From Flavobacterium glaciei (lineage in GTDB: Bacteria; Bacteroidota; Bacteroidia; Flavobacteriales; Flavobacteriaceae), in the NCBI RefSeq assembly GCF_003350545.1, contig NZ_QQBA01000007.1, forward strand, positions 1 to 64,000: a stretch of 64,000 bases of DNA. The letters run 5' to 3'. The position numbers and the translations under genes were made by a program. The notes below the pieces were generated by a model that saw only the letters and a list, made by a program, of their open reading frames with translations, did no database searches and was not told the DNA's origin. Of the stretch, positions 46,498-55,665 are shown one piece after another (position 1 is the stretch's first letter; each line of letters opens with the position of its first letter).

Positions 46498-46753
46498 TTT
46501 AGAATAAAAACACTTAATTTTTGGACAGTCAGAACTTTAGCTCATTTTTGTTTTATTTAGAAGAAAGATGATGTTATTGAAAAAAAAGAGGTCTTGTACA
46601 CCGAAATTTCAATTTAAAATTGCAGTAACTAATTTTGAAAAATTATAATAAGCAGCTCGATCAAGCAAATAGAGGAACCTGAATTTTTATGATGATTAGC
46701 ATAATTTTACAATTAAAAATTGTTCTAAAAATTCTTTTTTATTTATTAAATCC

Positions 46754-46761
46754 TATATTTG
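46754..46761 (+). promoter_or_regulatory. -7 promoter element of the hydrolase gene
   Basis: TATATTTG fits TAnnTTTG. If used, transcription starts near 46767, which favours the ATG at 46791 over those at 46689 or 46767. Confidence 0.35.
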
Positions 46762-46790
46762 TCAAAATGGAAAATCCGTATTCTAAAAAA

Positions 46791-47564
46791 ATGGAAAAAC
46801 ACTACAAAAAAGAAGGTAGATATAGCTATTATGAAGCTGGTGAAGGAACTCCAATTGTCATTTTACATGGACTAATGGGTGGACTTAGCAACTTTGACGC
46901 TGTTGCAAATTACTTCTCTACAAAAGGATATAAAATAATCATTCCAGATCTACCAATATACACTCAGAACATTTTAAAAACCAATGTGAAGAGTTTTGCA
47001 AAATATGTTAAAGACTTCATCACATTCAAAGGGTTAGACAGAGTAATTCTTTTAGGAAATTCATTAGGTGGTCATATTGCATTATACCATACTAAAATGT
47101 ATCCTGAGAAAGTAGCTGGACTTGTAATAACCGGTAGCTCTGGTCTTTACGAAAGTGCGATGGGTGATAGTTATCCTAAAAGAGGTGATTATGAATACAT
47201 AAAGAAGAAAGCTGAAGATGTATTTTACGATCCTAAAGTAGCTACAAAAGAACTTATTGATGAAGTTTACGAATCTGTAAATGACAGAATAAAATTAATA
47301 AAAACACTGACAATTGCAAAAAGTGCGATTCGTCATAACATGGCAAAAGATTTGCCAAAAATGCATGTCCAAACCTGTATAATATGGGGGAAAAACGACA
47401 AAGTTACACCTCCTGATGTTGCAGAAGAATTCAATAAATTATTACCTAATTCTACCTTGTACTGGATAGATAAATGTGGACATGCTGCGATGATGGAACA
47501 TCCTGAAGAATTTAATCGTTTGTTAGAGGATTGGTTAACAAACACACACTTATCTTTACACTAA
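46791..47564 (+). CDS. Alpha/beta hydrolase
   Basis: An alpha/beta-fold hydrolase with the oxyanion segment ILHGLMGGLSNFD, the nucleophile elbow GNSLGGH (Ser), an Asp near IWGKNDKVTPP and the catalytic His in DKCGHAAMMEHPE, so the triad is complete. The substrate is unknown. The frame extends back to ATGs at 46767 and 46689. The 5' extension would add a hydrophobic stretch, while MEKHYKKEGRYSYYEAG looks like the natural start and follows a -7 element. It is followed after 30 bases by engB on the same strand. Confidence 0.85.
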   Translation: MEKHYKKEGRYSYYEAGEGTPIVILHGLMGGLSNFDAVANYFSTKGYKIIIPDLPIYTQNILKTNVKSFAKYVKDFITFKGLDRVILLGNSLGGHIALYHTKMYPEKVAGLVITGSSGLYESAMGDSYPKRGDYEYIKKKAEDVFYDPKVATKELIDEVYESVNDRIKLIKTLTIAKSAIRHNMAKDLPKMHVQTCIIWGKNDKVTPPDVAEEFNKLLPNSTLYWIDKCGHAAMMEHPEEFNRLLEDWLTNTHLSLH

Positions 47565-47594
47565 TCCTAGTAGGAGAATTTTACACTCAGAAAA

Positions 47595-48215
47595 ATGAAA
47601 ATTAATACTGCCGAATTTGTTATCAGCAACTCCGATGTAGCCAAATGTCCTAAGGACTTTTTGCCGGAATACGCTTTTATAGGCCGATCAAATGTAGGGA
47701 AGTCCTCTTTGATAAATATGCTAACGAATCATAAAAAGTTAGCTAAAACATCCGGAAGACCAGGAAAAACACAATTAATTAATCATTTTTTGATTAATAA
47801 CAATTGGTTTCTTGTAGATTTACCAGGTTACGGTTACGCTAAGGTTTCTAAAAAAACGAAATCAATTTTTCAGGAATTTATTACTGATTATTTCGAAACT
47901 AGAGAACAATTAGTTTGTGCTTTTGTTTTGATTGACATTCGTCATGAAGCGCAAACCATAGATATTGAATTTATGTCATACATGGGCGAAAGTGAAATCC
48001 CTTTTTGTATCGTTTTCACCAAAGCCGACAAGATAAGTAAAGTAAAAATCGACTCTCATATTGCAGCTTACAAAAAGAAAATGTTCGCAAACAATTGGGC
48101 CGAAATGCCTCAATATTTTGTTACTTCCGCCACAGAATCAACTGGAAAAGAAGAGTTACTTTCTTATATTGACGAGGTAAATCAAGAAGTATTCAAGAAC
48201 AATAGCCAGTTTTAG
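47595..48215 (+). CDS. engB: Ribosome biogenesis GTP-binding protein EngB (YsxC/YihA)
   Basis: EngB is a GTPase needed for 50S subunit assembly. The 206-residue product shows G1 GRSNVGKSSLIN, the G2 Thr in SGRPGKTQLI, G3 DLPGYGYAKV, G4 TKADK and G5 TSATES in order. It lies 30 bases after the hydrolase gene and ends in a strong bidirectional terminator. Confidence 0.97.
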   Translation: MKINTAEFVISNSDVAKCPKDFLPEYAFIGRSNVGKSSLINMLTNHKKLAKTSGRPGKTQLINHFLINNNWFLVDLPGYGYAKVSKKTKSIFQEFITDYFETREQLVCAFVLIDIRHEAQTIDIEFMSYMGESEIPFCIVFTKADKISKVKIDSHIAAYKKKMFANNWAEMPQYFVTSATESTGKEELLSYIDEVNQEVFKNNSQF

Positions 48216-48233
48216 AAACGCTAACTAATAAAC

Positions 48234-48272
48234 AAAAAACCCAAAAATTTAGATTTAATTTTTGGGTTTTTT
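48234..48272. terminator. Bidirectional terminator between engB and gldC
   Basis: AAAAAACCCAAAAATT (48234-48249) pairs with AATTTTTGGGTTTTTT (48257-48272). A 16-bp stem with A and T runs on both sides serves both converging genes. Confidence 0.9.
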
Positions 48273-48291
48273 GTTTTAATTAAAATCAACT

Positions 48292-48627
48292 CTATTTCGT
48301 TAAATCCAATTTTTCAGCAAAATAATCGCAGAAATCTTTCATGGTATCCGCCATTTTTTCATCATCAGTAGCACGTTTAAATGTTTCAGACATCGCCACT
48401 AGAGTCTGATGAAAGAATATTTTCATTTCATCTACCGGCATATCTTTAGTCCACAAATCAATTCGCATACTCTCTTTTGCCTTGCTGTCCCAGATAGACA
48501 ACATTATTGCTTTAGCCTCTTCCTGTTCTACTCCACCGTCTTTGGCAGACCACATTAATTTTTCAGGAACACGATTTTCATCTAACTCAATTAGAAACTT
48601 AATTTCTGATGTATTTTTATTTGACAT
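48292..48627 (-). CDS. gldC: Gliding motility protein GldC
   Basis: A 111-residue cytoplasmic-looking protein with no signal peptide. It matches GldC of Flavobacterium: EIKFLIELDENRVPEKLMWSA, then MSIWDSKAKESMRIDLWTKDMPVDEM. GldC supports efficient gliding and depends on GldB; its biochemistry is not known. Its ATG shares one base with the gldB stop (TAATG), so translation is coupled. Confidence 0.95.
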   Translation of the reverse strand: MSNKNTSEIKFLIELDENRVPEKLMWSAKDGGVEQEEAKAIMLSIWDSKAKESMRIDLWTKDMPVDEMKIFFHQTLVAMSETFKRATDDEKMADTMKDFCDYFAEKLDLTK

Positions 48628-49583
48628 TACTTTTTGGGTTTGTATTTTGATTTAACAAATATTTCTTTCGCACTAGTTTTTAATAAATCTACTAAAGGCA
48701 CTTCGTTATTATTCATATAAGAACGTACCATTTGCCATCCTATCCAAGCACCAACCTGACCTGGTGAATCATTATCAATTTCCAAATAAAATTTAGAAAA
48801 TGGAGCTGGATTAATAAACCGGGAAATTAACTTTTGATCATTACTGTAAAGCATTTCTTTTTCGATAAAATAACGCCACATATAACTTTCGTTTTCTTGA
48901 CACCAAATTATCTGTTCTGGAGTATATCCCATTTTTTCAGCATCGGTATAATCCGGCAAAAGTAAGTCTTTTAAGTACAATTGTTTTCCTGAATAAATCA
49001 TCTGACTTATTAAATCTTTTTCTAAAACAGGTGTAATATTTCGTGCCGAAAAACTTGATACTACGTCAGGTGCAATTTGTCTTTCCTCAAAATTTTGTTT
49101 CAGATAATTTGGAAACTGATAAAACTTATGATTTTTCCCTAAGTACAATTCAAGGGAAATTACTACCAAACTGTCTGCATAAATGGCTTTATTTTTATAA
49201 TCCATCTCAGAGATTACAGTAATTACCTTAGGTGTTTTAGTCTTAGGGAAGTAATATTTGACATGCTTAAAAAGTGTTTCTAACTCCATTTTTACGGGCT
49301 TAAAATCACCGTATTTTTTTTGAACTTCCGTGTACAACTCTCTCCATAAAGGATCTTGCATTTTCTCTAACCAAACACTATTGTCATTTCCTGGAGGAAA
49401 AAAAAATGGAAACTGTTTTTTTACTTTTTCTAAATCTTGTGGAGGAGTTTCAAAAAATATTTTATCAAAGCGTTCTACTTTTATTTCTAAAGGAATTGCT
49501 GTAACGGCACTTTCTACTTTGCTTTTCTTATCACAGGATAAAATAAAGAGACAAAAGGCTACAAGAAACAGATATTTTTTCAT
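48627..49583 (-). CDS. gldB: Gliding motility lipoprotein GldB
   Basis: A 318-residue lipoprotein with lipobox ILSC (Cys17). GldB is required for gliding and T9SS function in Flavobacterium. Visible family segments are ERFDKIFFETPPQDL, FPFFFPPGND and GAWIGWQMVRSYM near the C-terminus. It is the first gene of gldBC. A probable promoter and a leader hairpin lie upstream. Confidence 0.95.
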   Translation of the reverse strand: MKKYLFLVAFCLFILSCDKKSKVESAVTAIPLEIKVERFDKIFFETPPQDLEKVKKQFPFFFPPGNDNSVWLEKMQDPLWRELYTEVQKKYGDFKPVKMELETLFKHVKYYFPKTKTPKVITVISEMDYKNKAIYADSLVVISLELYLGKNHKFYQFPNYLKQNFEERQIAPDVVSSFSARNITPVLEKDLISQMIYSGKQLYLKDLLLPDYTDAEKMGYTPEQIIWCQENESYMWRYFIEKEMLYSNDQKLISRFINPAPFSKFYLEIDNDSPGQVGAWIGWQMVRSYMNNNEVPLVDLLKTSAKEIFVKSKYKPKK

Positions 49584-49596
49584 ATATATTAATTAA

Positions 49597-49626
49597 ATTT
49601 GTTTCAGAAAATCTGAGGAAACAAAT
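49597..49626 (-). promoter_or_regulatory. Hairpin in the gldB leader
   Basis: ATTTGTTT (49597-49604) and AAACAAAT (49619-49626) are perfect inverted repeats. Inside them CAGA pairs with TCTG around an AAA loop, with a 3-base bulge. It lies 14 bases ahead of the gldB ATG, inside the predicted leader, so it could hinder ribosome access. Confidence 0.45.
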
Positions 49627-49645
49627 ACTCAACAAATTGGTTTTG

Positions 49646-49653
49646 CAAATATA
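49646..49653 (-). promoter_or_regulatory. -7 promoter element of gldBC
   Basis: TATATTTG on the minus strand matches TAnnTTTG and would give a leader of about 57 bases. No clear -33 partner. Confidence 0.4.
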
Positions 49654-49682
49654 CATTCCTGATTTTTAAAACGTAAACTATT

Positions 49683-50480
49683 ATGACTAAAAAAAGCACA
49701 TTTCAAGTTGAAAAAGTAAATGACCACATTGTAAATTGGTTAAAAACTTATGCAGAAAATGCAAAAGTAAATGGTTTTGTAATTGGGATTTCCGGAGGCG
49801 TAGATTCAGCAGTTACCTCAACATTGTGTGCACAAACAGGATTAAAAGTTTTATGCGTTGAAATGCCCATCCATCAGGCGCAAAGTCATGTAACTCGTGG
49901 ACGGGAGCATATTGAACAATTAAAAAAAAGATTCCCAAACGTATCTAGTATTGAAGCTGATTTGACCTCTGTTTTTGAAACTTTTAAAACAGTAGTGCCA
50001 GATGTGACAGATACAGCAAAACTTCATCTATCACTTGCCAATACTCGAGCAAGACTGAGAATGACTACACTGTATTACTTTGCGGGGATTCATTCTTTTT
50101 TAGTTGCCGGAACTGGAAATAAAGTAGAAGATTTTGGGGTAGGTTTTTATACAAAATATGGTGACGGTGGAGTAGACTTAAGTCCAATTGCTGATTTAAT
50201 GAAGTCAGAGGTGTTTCTTTTAGGCAGTTATTTACAAGTTCCAGAGTCTATTTTAAATGCATCACCAACTGACGGACTATTTGGCGACGACCGTAGCGAT
50301 GAAGATCAGTTAGGAGCTAGTTATGATGAATTAGAATGGGCGATGCTTGCAAATGAAGCTGGTAAGTCAGCTGAAGACTTTTCAGGACGAGAAAAAATTG
50401 TTTTCGAAATTTATAAGCGACTAAACACCATTAATCAACATAAAATGACACCAATTCCCGTTTGTTTGATCACTAAATGA
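49683..50480 (+). CDS. nadE: NH3-dependent NAD+ synthetase
   Basis: NadE makes NAD+ from nicotinic acid adenine dinucleotide, ATP and ammonia. The 265-residue product is the short form without a glutaminase domain. It has the P-loop GISGGVDSAVTSTL, NTRARLRMTTLYYFAG, AGTGNKVEDFGVGFYTKYGDGGVD and PTDGLFGDDRSDEDQLG. It stands alone, divergent from gldB. Confidence 0.96.
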   Translation: MTKKSTFQVEKVNDHIVNWLKTYAENAKVNGFVIGISGGVDSAVTSTLCAQTGLKVLCVEMPIHQAQSHVTRGREHIEQLKKRFPNVSSIEADLTSVFETFKTVVPDVTDTAKLHLSLANTRARLRMTTLYYFAGIHSFLVAGTGNKVEDFGVGFYTKYGDGGVDLSPIADLMKSEVFLLGSYLQVPESILNASPTDGLFGDDRSDEDQLGASYDELEWAMLANEAGKSAEDFSGREKIVFEIYKRLNTINQHKMTPIPVCLITK

Positions 50481-50577
50481 TAAAGAAGTAATATTTTATA
50501 TTGATTTACAATTAATTACAGAATTTATTTATTAATTTTACATTTCCAATTACAAACAATTCTAAAAATTTAAAATT

Positions 50578-51207
50578 ATGATTAAAGTATGTATAGCCGA
50601 TAATTATCCTGTTGTGCATTTTGGAGTAAAATCTTACTTTAAAGATAATGCGGACATCTCAATTGTTGCCAATGTCGGCAATTTCTTGATGGTAAGGGAT
50701 ATTCTTCAAACAAAAGACATTGATGTATTAGTATTAGATTTGGAGCTGGAAGGTCTTTCCAGTATTTTTGAGGTTAAAGCAATCTTAAAAAACTTTCCAA
50801 AAACTAAAATTATTGTTTTCAGTGGGCTTTCAGAACAAATTTATGCGCCAAATGCCATAAAAGCCGGAGTATCTGGCTTTGTGCATAAATCAGAAAAGCT
50901 TGAAACTTTAGGGATTTCAATTATCAAAGTCTCCCAAGGTAAGATTATCATGAACGAAACCGTGAAGAAAAACTTAGCCTTAATTGCAAAACAAAGTAAA
51001 AGCGAACGTTTATACCGCAAACTTTCCAACCGTGAGGTAGAAGTTCTACGTTATTTAAGTGGTGGGAAAAAGAATCATGAAATTGCTGATATTTTAAATC
51101 TTAATGAAAAAACCATTAGCACTTACAAATTGCGATTATTAACCAAACTAAACGTTACAAATCTAGTGGATTTAGTAGACAAAGCTAAAAAATTAGAGAT
51201 CGTCTAA
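50578..51207 (+). CDS. Response regulator, LuxR/NarL type
   Basis: A 209-residue protein. The receiver domain (1-120) has the acidic IADN start, the likely phospho-Asp in VLVLDLELEG and the late Lys in FVHKSEK. The output domain (about 140-209) is a LuxR-type HTH: LSNREVEVLRYLSGGKKNHEIADILNLNEKTISTYK. No histidine kinase is beside it. Its stop overlaps the dnaG stop by three bases in a convergent pair. Confidence 0.93.
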   Translation: MIKVCIADNYPVVHFGVKSYFKDNADISIVANVGNFLMVRDILQTKDIDVLVLDLELEGLSSIFEVKAILKNFPKTKIIVFSGLSEQIYAPNAIKAGVSGFVHKSEKLETLGISIIKVSQGKIIMNETVKKNLALIAKQSKSERLYRKLSNREVEVLRYLSGGKKNHEIADILNLNEKTISTYKLRLLTKLNVTNLVDLVDKAKKLEIV

Positions 51208-53180
51208 TAATACCTAGACATTACTCTTCCTAATTTTTTGGAAAAAGAGTGGATTAAAATATTATAATCCATTATTAAAGATAAAGACTCTGTATTGTCT
51301 GAACTCGGTTCAGATGATATGGAGCTTTTTAGTTCTTCAATGATTTTACCTACTAAATACCATCTTAGAGTTAAAATCGTTTCGGATACATTTTGACTTA
51401 TTGTATCACTTTTTGATTTCGGAAAAATATTTTGTCCTACCCAATCGTGAAGAACAACTCGTTCGTCCTCCATTAGGATGTCAGTTACTTCCTGTGCAAA
51501 ATCAACCTGTAAATGCATTAAATATTGCTCTAAACTGAAACTTTCATTCTGATGATAATAGTTAATTAAATCATTAAAAATATCTCTAAATAATGGATTT
51601 GCTAATTCAACTTCATCTTCCTGTAAACTAAGATAGATGCGTTGATACACTTTATATTCTTTTTTCTCGGTAACGGTTTCTATTTCCCCTTCCTCGTTAG
51701 TTCTCAAAAATATATCTTCAAATTCTTCTACTTTATTTCCATATAACAAAAGAATTTCAATTATTTTTCTTTCCAATCGATATAAAACATCAACTTTTTC
51801 AGCTTCAACAGGATTTTCGTTTTTTACAACTTCAAAAGCTTTTTGCTCTGTTTTTTGTTTTTTTCCAACCTCGTTTATATCTTTTTGTACCAATTGCGCT
51901 AAAGTACTCACTAAAACTTGCTCGGAGATATCCATAATTCGAGAACATTCTTGGATATAAATTTCGCGTTGAATTCTATCCGGAATTTTCGAAATACTGA
52001 TTACCATATCCCGAATCAAATCGGCTTTTTTTATGGGATCATTCTTAGCTTCATTCATCAAAAGTGATGCTTTAAATTGAATGAAATCTTTAGCATTATT
52101 TTCAAGATATAAAACTAAATCTTCGTAAGAAGTTTTTTTTGCAAAACTATCCGGGTCTTCTCCATCAGGAAAAGTGCATACTTTTACATTCATTCCTTCT
52201 TCAAGAATCAAATCGATTCCGCGAATAGAAGCCCTTAAACCAGCCGCATCACCGTCAAAAAGGACCGTAATGTTTTTTGTTAATCTATTTATTAAACGGA
52301 TTTGATCTGGCGTCAATGCTGTTCCAGAAGAGGCAACAACGTTCTCAATACCCGATTGATTGAATTGAATTACATCAGTATATCCTTCAACTAAATAACA
52401 ATTATTCAGTTTTGCAATGGATTGTTTGGCTTGAAAAATACCATACAGCACTTTACTCTTGTGATAAATTTCACTTTCGGGTGAATTCAAGTATTTTGCC
52501 GCTTTTTTATCATTGGTTAAGATACGTCCTCCAAAACCTAAAACTCTTCCCGACATGCTTTCAATAGGGAACATCACACGTCCTTTGAACCTGTCAAAAG
52601 GCCTATCGTCTCTTGGGATTGTAAGTCCTGTACTTTCTAAAAATTCTAATTTATATCCTTTGCCAAGAGCTTCTTTTGTAAACGCATCCCAACTTTCAGG
52701 TGAATATCCTAAGCTAAATTTTTTGATGGTTTCACTTGTAAAACCTCTTTCCTTAAAGTAAGAGTATCCGATGGCTTTACCCTCTTCTGAATTTAAAAGC
52801 GTGTTGTGAAAATACGTTTTGGCAAATTCCGATACCAAATACATGCTTTCTCGAGTATCTGTTAGTGCTTTTTCTTGATCTGTTTGCTCTGTTTCTTCAA
52901 TTTCAATATTGTATTTTTTGGCTAAATACCGAATGGCTTCTGGATACGTAAAATGAGAATGTTCCATCAAGAAAGCAACCGCATTTCCGCCTTTTCCAGA
53001 ACTAAAATCTTTCCAAATTCCCTTTGCCGGCGAAACCATAAATGATGGCGAACGCTCTTCAGAGAAAGGACTTAAGCCTTTATAATTACTTCCTGCTCTT
53101 TTTAAATGAACAAATTCACCAATAACCTCCTCTACACGAGCAGTTTCATAAACAGTATCAATTGTAGCTTTTGAAATCAA
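51204..53180 (-). CDS. dnaG: DNA primase DnaG, zinc ligands missing
   Basis: DnaG makes RNA primers at the replication fork. The 658-residue product has the N-terminal CHC2-like fold (NYKGLSPFSEERSPSF; FSSGKGG), the primase core with VEGYTDVIQF and LFDGDAAGLRASIRG (Toprim), and a C-terminal DnaB-binding helical region. The four zinc ligands are gone: Cys/His of CPFH are Ser37 and Ser40, and the two later Cys are Asp58 and Ser61. The start is TTG at 53180; no in-frame ATG offers a better start. Confidence 0.95.
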   Translation of the reverse strand: MISKATIDTVYETARVEEVIGEFVHLKRAGSNYKGLSPFSEERSPSFMVSPAKGIWKDFSSGKGGNAVAFLMEHSHFTYPEAIRYLAKKYNIEIEETEQTDQEKALTDTRESMYLVSEFAKTYFHNTLLNSEEGKAIGYSYFKERGFTSETIKKFSLGYSPESWDAFTKEALGKGYKLEFLESTGLTIPRDDRPFDRFKGRVMFPIESMSGRVLGFGGRILTNDKKAAKYLNSPESEIYHKSKVLYGIFQAKQSIAKLNNCYLVEGYTDVIQFNQSGIENVVASSGTALTPDQIRLINRLTKNITVLFDGDAAGLRASIRGIDLILEEGMNVKVCTFPDGEDPDSFAKKTSYEDLVLYLENNAKDFIQFKASLLMNEAKNDPIKKADLIRDMVISISKIPDRIQREIYIQECSRIMDISEQVLVSTLAQLVQKDINEVGKKQKTEQKAFEVVKNENPVEAEKVDVLYRLERKIIEILLLYGNKVEEFEDIFLRTNEEGEIETVTEKKEYKVYQRIYLSLQEDEVELANPLFRDIFNDLINYYHQNESFSLEQYLMHLQVDFAQEVTDILMEDERVVLHDWVGQNIFPKSKSDTISQNVSETILTLRWYLVGKIIEELKSSISSEPSSDNTESLSLIMDYNILIHSFSKKLGRVMSRYY

Positions 53181-53255
53181 GTTGAATAAAATATTTAAGG
53201 ATTGAAAAATGTAAAATTACACAAATCAAATTGGATAATTCGCAATCTAAAAAAC

Positions 53256-53286
53256 AAAAAAGCACTTCTTTACAAAGTGCTTTTTT
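53256..53286 (-). terminator. Terminator after the composite outer-membrane protein gene
   Basis: AAAAAAGCACTT (53256-53267) pairs with AAGTGCTTTTTT (53275-53286) around a 7-base loop. It lies 25 bases past the stop at 53311 on the minus strand. Confidence 0.85.
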
Positions 53287-53310
53287 ATGCTACTAAAATA
53301 CTATTTGTAA

Positions 53311-54906
53311 TTAATTAAAATCAAAACGCAAACCTAGAGAAACATTATTTTGCTTGACAGTATTGTCCTCAAACAATGGATTTAAATCGTATTTCAAGTA
53401 CAAACTTGTAGCTTTATACCCTATGTAAGTGCTTAATCCGTAGACAAAATCACTGGTGTTAAAATCTCCTTTTGTCTTTTCAGTTGATTTTAAATCTGAA
53501 TTTTCATATTGTAAAATCTGTTTCGTTTTCACGTTTATTCCTGCGTAACCGCCCAATCCTACTCTAACACTTTGATGAGATTTAAAATAGGTTTTGTCGT
53601 TCTTGACCTCTGGCTTTGTAAAATCAAATTCTAAATGCAATGGAAACACTAAGCTCACATTTCTAAATCTAGAATCATTTAATTCAATAGGATTCAATGT
53701 CAAACTAGTTTGATTTCCATTCACCTCAAAACTACGATTGTTTGTAGGGCGCAAGTTATTGTACATTACTGACAAACCGTATTTAGCGTGCAATAAGTTA
53801 GAATTGTTAAAAAGTCTTGAATTATAAGAAACGCCAATTTCATAAAAATGAGAACCTAGGTATCTAAAATCAGAATCTTTTACTTCACCATCAGTAATTA
53901 CGTTATTTAAACCTGCAGCAAAAACAAATTGAGAGGTGGTCCTTTTGGATTGGCGTTCTTCCTTGTCCTCTTGTCCATTGTAGACTTTCATCGAAGAAAT
54001 GTTGATCTCTGTTTGATTAGGACCAAGCTCTTCAGAATTAGTCCCAAAAATAACCATTCTGCCGCCTCTTTTATTATCCTTAGCGTCCTGCACTTTTCCA
54101 TCCACTTTATCTTGTACAAGCTGGTTGAGTTTTTCTTCTTGAACACTAACTTTAGAATCAATATTTGCGGCGTGAACGGCTGCTTTCTTTAACTTTAAAT
54201 CATCCGCTTGTTCCTCAGTAATTACTTTATTATCCAAATCTTTATCAATTTGTTCAATCTCTTTTTTTAGCGCATTTTTTTCTGAACTTGTTATTGACTT
54301 AATTTCGTTACCAATTGCTTTAGCTCTGGTCTCAAATGCAATTGATTTGTGGTCTTGACCTTTGATTTGCCCCGTTTCCTCAACGGTATCCTCTACAACT
54401 TCAAGAACAACGTTTTTAAACCAAACTTGACCAGTTTCATTTAACAAAATACCATACGTAATTGCAGTAGCCTCAGCTGGGACATGCAACACAATTTCAT
54501 ATTTAGCCCAATCTTTGGTGCCTTTTATGGGTCTTCTTCGCATGTTATCAAAAGCAAAAACGGCAACATCATAATAGTCCACACGCATCCATAAACCAGA
54601 CCAAGATTTAACATTTTCACACCTTACGTATCCTGACATTTTAATTGTTTTCCCCAAATACAAGTCCGATTTTATTGTTTTCATAATCGTCCCAAAACCA
54701 TTGATTTTACTTTTAACCGATCTAATAGTCAAAATATTTTCTTCTTTGAGTTCTGAGCTCTTTTCAAGACTCATTTCATATTTTGGTGACACAGGTTGCC
54801 AGTAAGTCCAGTCTAGAATATCTTTGTAAGCTCCTTTTTCTTGCGCATTTGCTTTTATCAAAATGGCTGATAAAAATAGTACTGTGATTAAAATGATTTT
54901 TTGCAT
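53311..54906 (-). CDS. Composite outer-membrane protein: CBM-like + coiled coil + beta barrel
   Basis: A 531-residue protein with a signal peptide ending near NAQE. Residues about 25-175 form a jelly-roll, carbohydrate-binding-module-like domain (GYVRCENVKSWSGLWMRVDYY; VWFKNVVLEVVED). Residues 195-285 are a charged coiled coil (EIEQIDKDLDNKVITEEQAD). The rest is beta-barrel-like with alternating aromatic strands and ends LGLRFDFN. I recall relatives that start at the coiled coil, so the front domain may be an added module. It is the third gene after an ECF sigma factor and a membrane protein, and may be a target of that sigma. Confidence 0.65.
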   Translation of the reverse strand: MQKIILITVLFLSAILIKANAQEKGAYKDILDWTYWQPVSPKYEMSLEKSSELKEENILTIRSVKSKINGFGTIMKTIKSDLYLGKTIKMSGYVRCENVKSWSGLWMRVDYYDVAVFAFDNMRRRPIKGTKDWAKYEIVLHVPAEATAITYGILLNETGQVWFKNVVLEVVEDTVEETGQIKGQDHKSIAFETRAKAIGNEIKSITSSEKNALKKEIEQIDKDLDNKVITEEQADDLKLKKAAVHAANIDSKVSVQEEKLNQLVQDKVDGKVQDAKDNKRGGRMVIFGTNSEELGPNQTEINISSMKVYNGQEDKEERQSKRTTSQFVFAAGLNNVITDGEVKDSDFRYLGSHFYEIGVSYNSRLFNNSNLLHAKYGLSVMYNNLRPTNNRSFEVNGNQTSLTLNPIELNDSRFRNVSLVFPLHLEFDFTKPEVKNDKTYFKSHQSVRVGLGGYAGINVKTKQILQYENSDLKSTEKTKGDFNTSDFVYGLSTYIGYKATSLYLKYDLNPLFEDNTVKQNNVSLGLRFDFN

Positions 54907-54933
54907 AATGTTCGATTTTTGATTGATGATTGA

Positions 54934-55665
54934 TTATTCTTTTTCGTAATTTCTGTTGGCCAAAACTGTTTTTATAGCATTGTAATTTTTATTAAACTTA
55001 CTTATGGCAGACTCTCTAAAGGTTTGGCTCATCTCAGTTTCTACATCCGATAATAAATTCTGTGGAGAAACCGTATTTGCTCTTTTTGATTTCTGAGTAG
55101 TCTGCAAACTAGTTGATGACTCTAGTTCTGTATTACTCACATCAGCCAGTAGTGATGCCGCCGAAACGTATTTATTTTTAGTTTTTATATTGAGATTATT
55201 ATTTGCTACTAAAACGGCTAAACTATCACTCTTAAAAGTATTAATTTGGGCTGCAGCTAGTTGATTCCTCTCTGATTTTAATGAACTTTGCTGCGAGGGA
55301 GCTTGATACGAGGAAGCAACCACACCTTTTTGAATGCTATGTTTTATGATATTTGGCAGTGCATTTGTATTTTGTAACGTATCATTTGTAGTTAGATTAT
55401 CTTCTTGATTTATTGAATTTTGTAATACGACTCCATCCTCTTGATTTACATTTACACTTTCTTTTTGATTAAAAAATAAAGTTCCAATAAGTAGGAAACC
55501 TGCAAAACTAGCTGCGATATACAACCATGGAAATTTAGTTTTTTGTTTCTCTTTCTCTGATAGCATGCTGTCTAGCTTATCCCAAGCCATCGCCGAAGGT
55601 TTGATTTCTCGAGCATTTAACCGCTCTTTTATCTGTATTTCAAATTTATTCGGTTCCATACTCAT
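54934..55665 (-). CDS. Membrane protein in the anti-sigma position
   Basis: A 243-residue protein with a cytoplasmic N-terminus of about 45 residues (ERLNAREIKPSAMAWDKLDSML), one membrane helix (about 46-64: WLYIAASFAGFLLIGTLFF) and a Gln/Ser/Asn-rich periplasmic part. It overlaps the ECF sigma gene by 20 bases, so the pair is co-translated. Topology and position fit an anti-sigma factor, but it has no zinc-binding ZAS motif. It could instead be a structural partner of the downstream outer-membrane protein. Confidence 0.6.
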   Translation of the reverse strand: MSMEPNKFEIQIKERLNAREIKPSAMAWDKLDSMLSEKEKQKTKFPWLYIAASFAGFLLIGTLFFNQKESVNVNQEDGVVLQNSINQEDNLTTNDTLQNTNALPNIIKHSIQKGVVASSYQAPSQQSSLKSERNQLAAAQINTFKSDSLAVLVANNNLNIKTKNKYVSAASLLADVSNTELESSTSLQTTQKSKRANTVSPQNLLSDVETEMSQTFRESAISKFNKNYNAIKTVLANRNYEKE

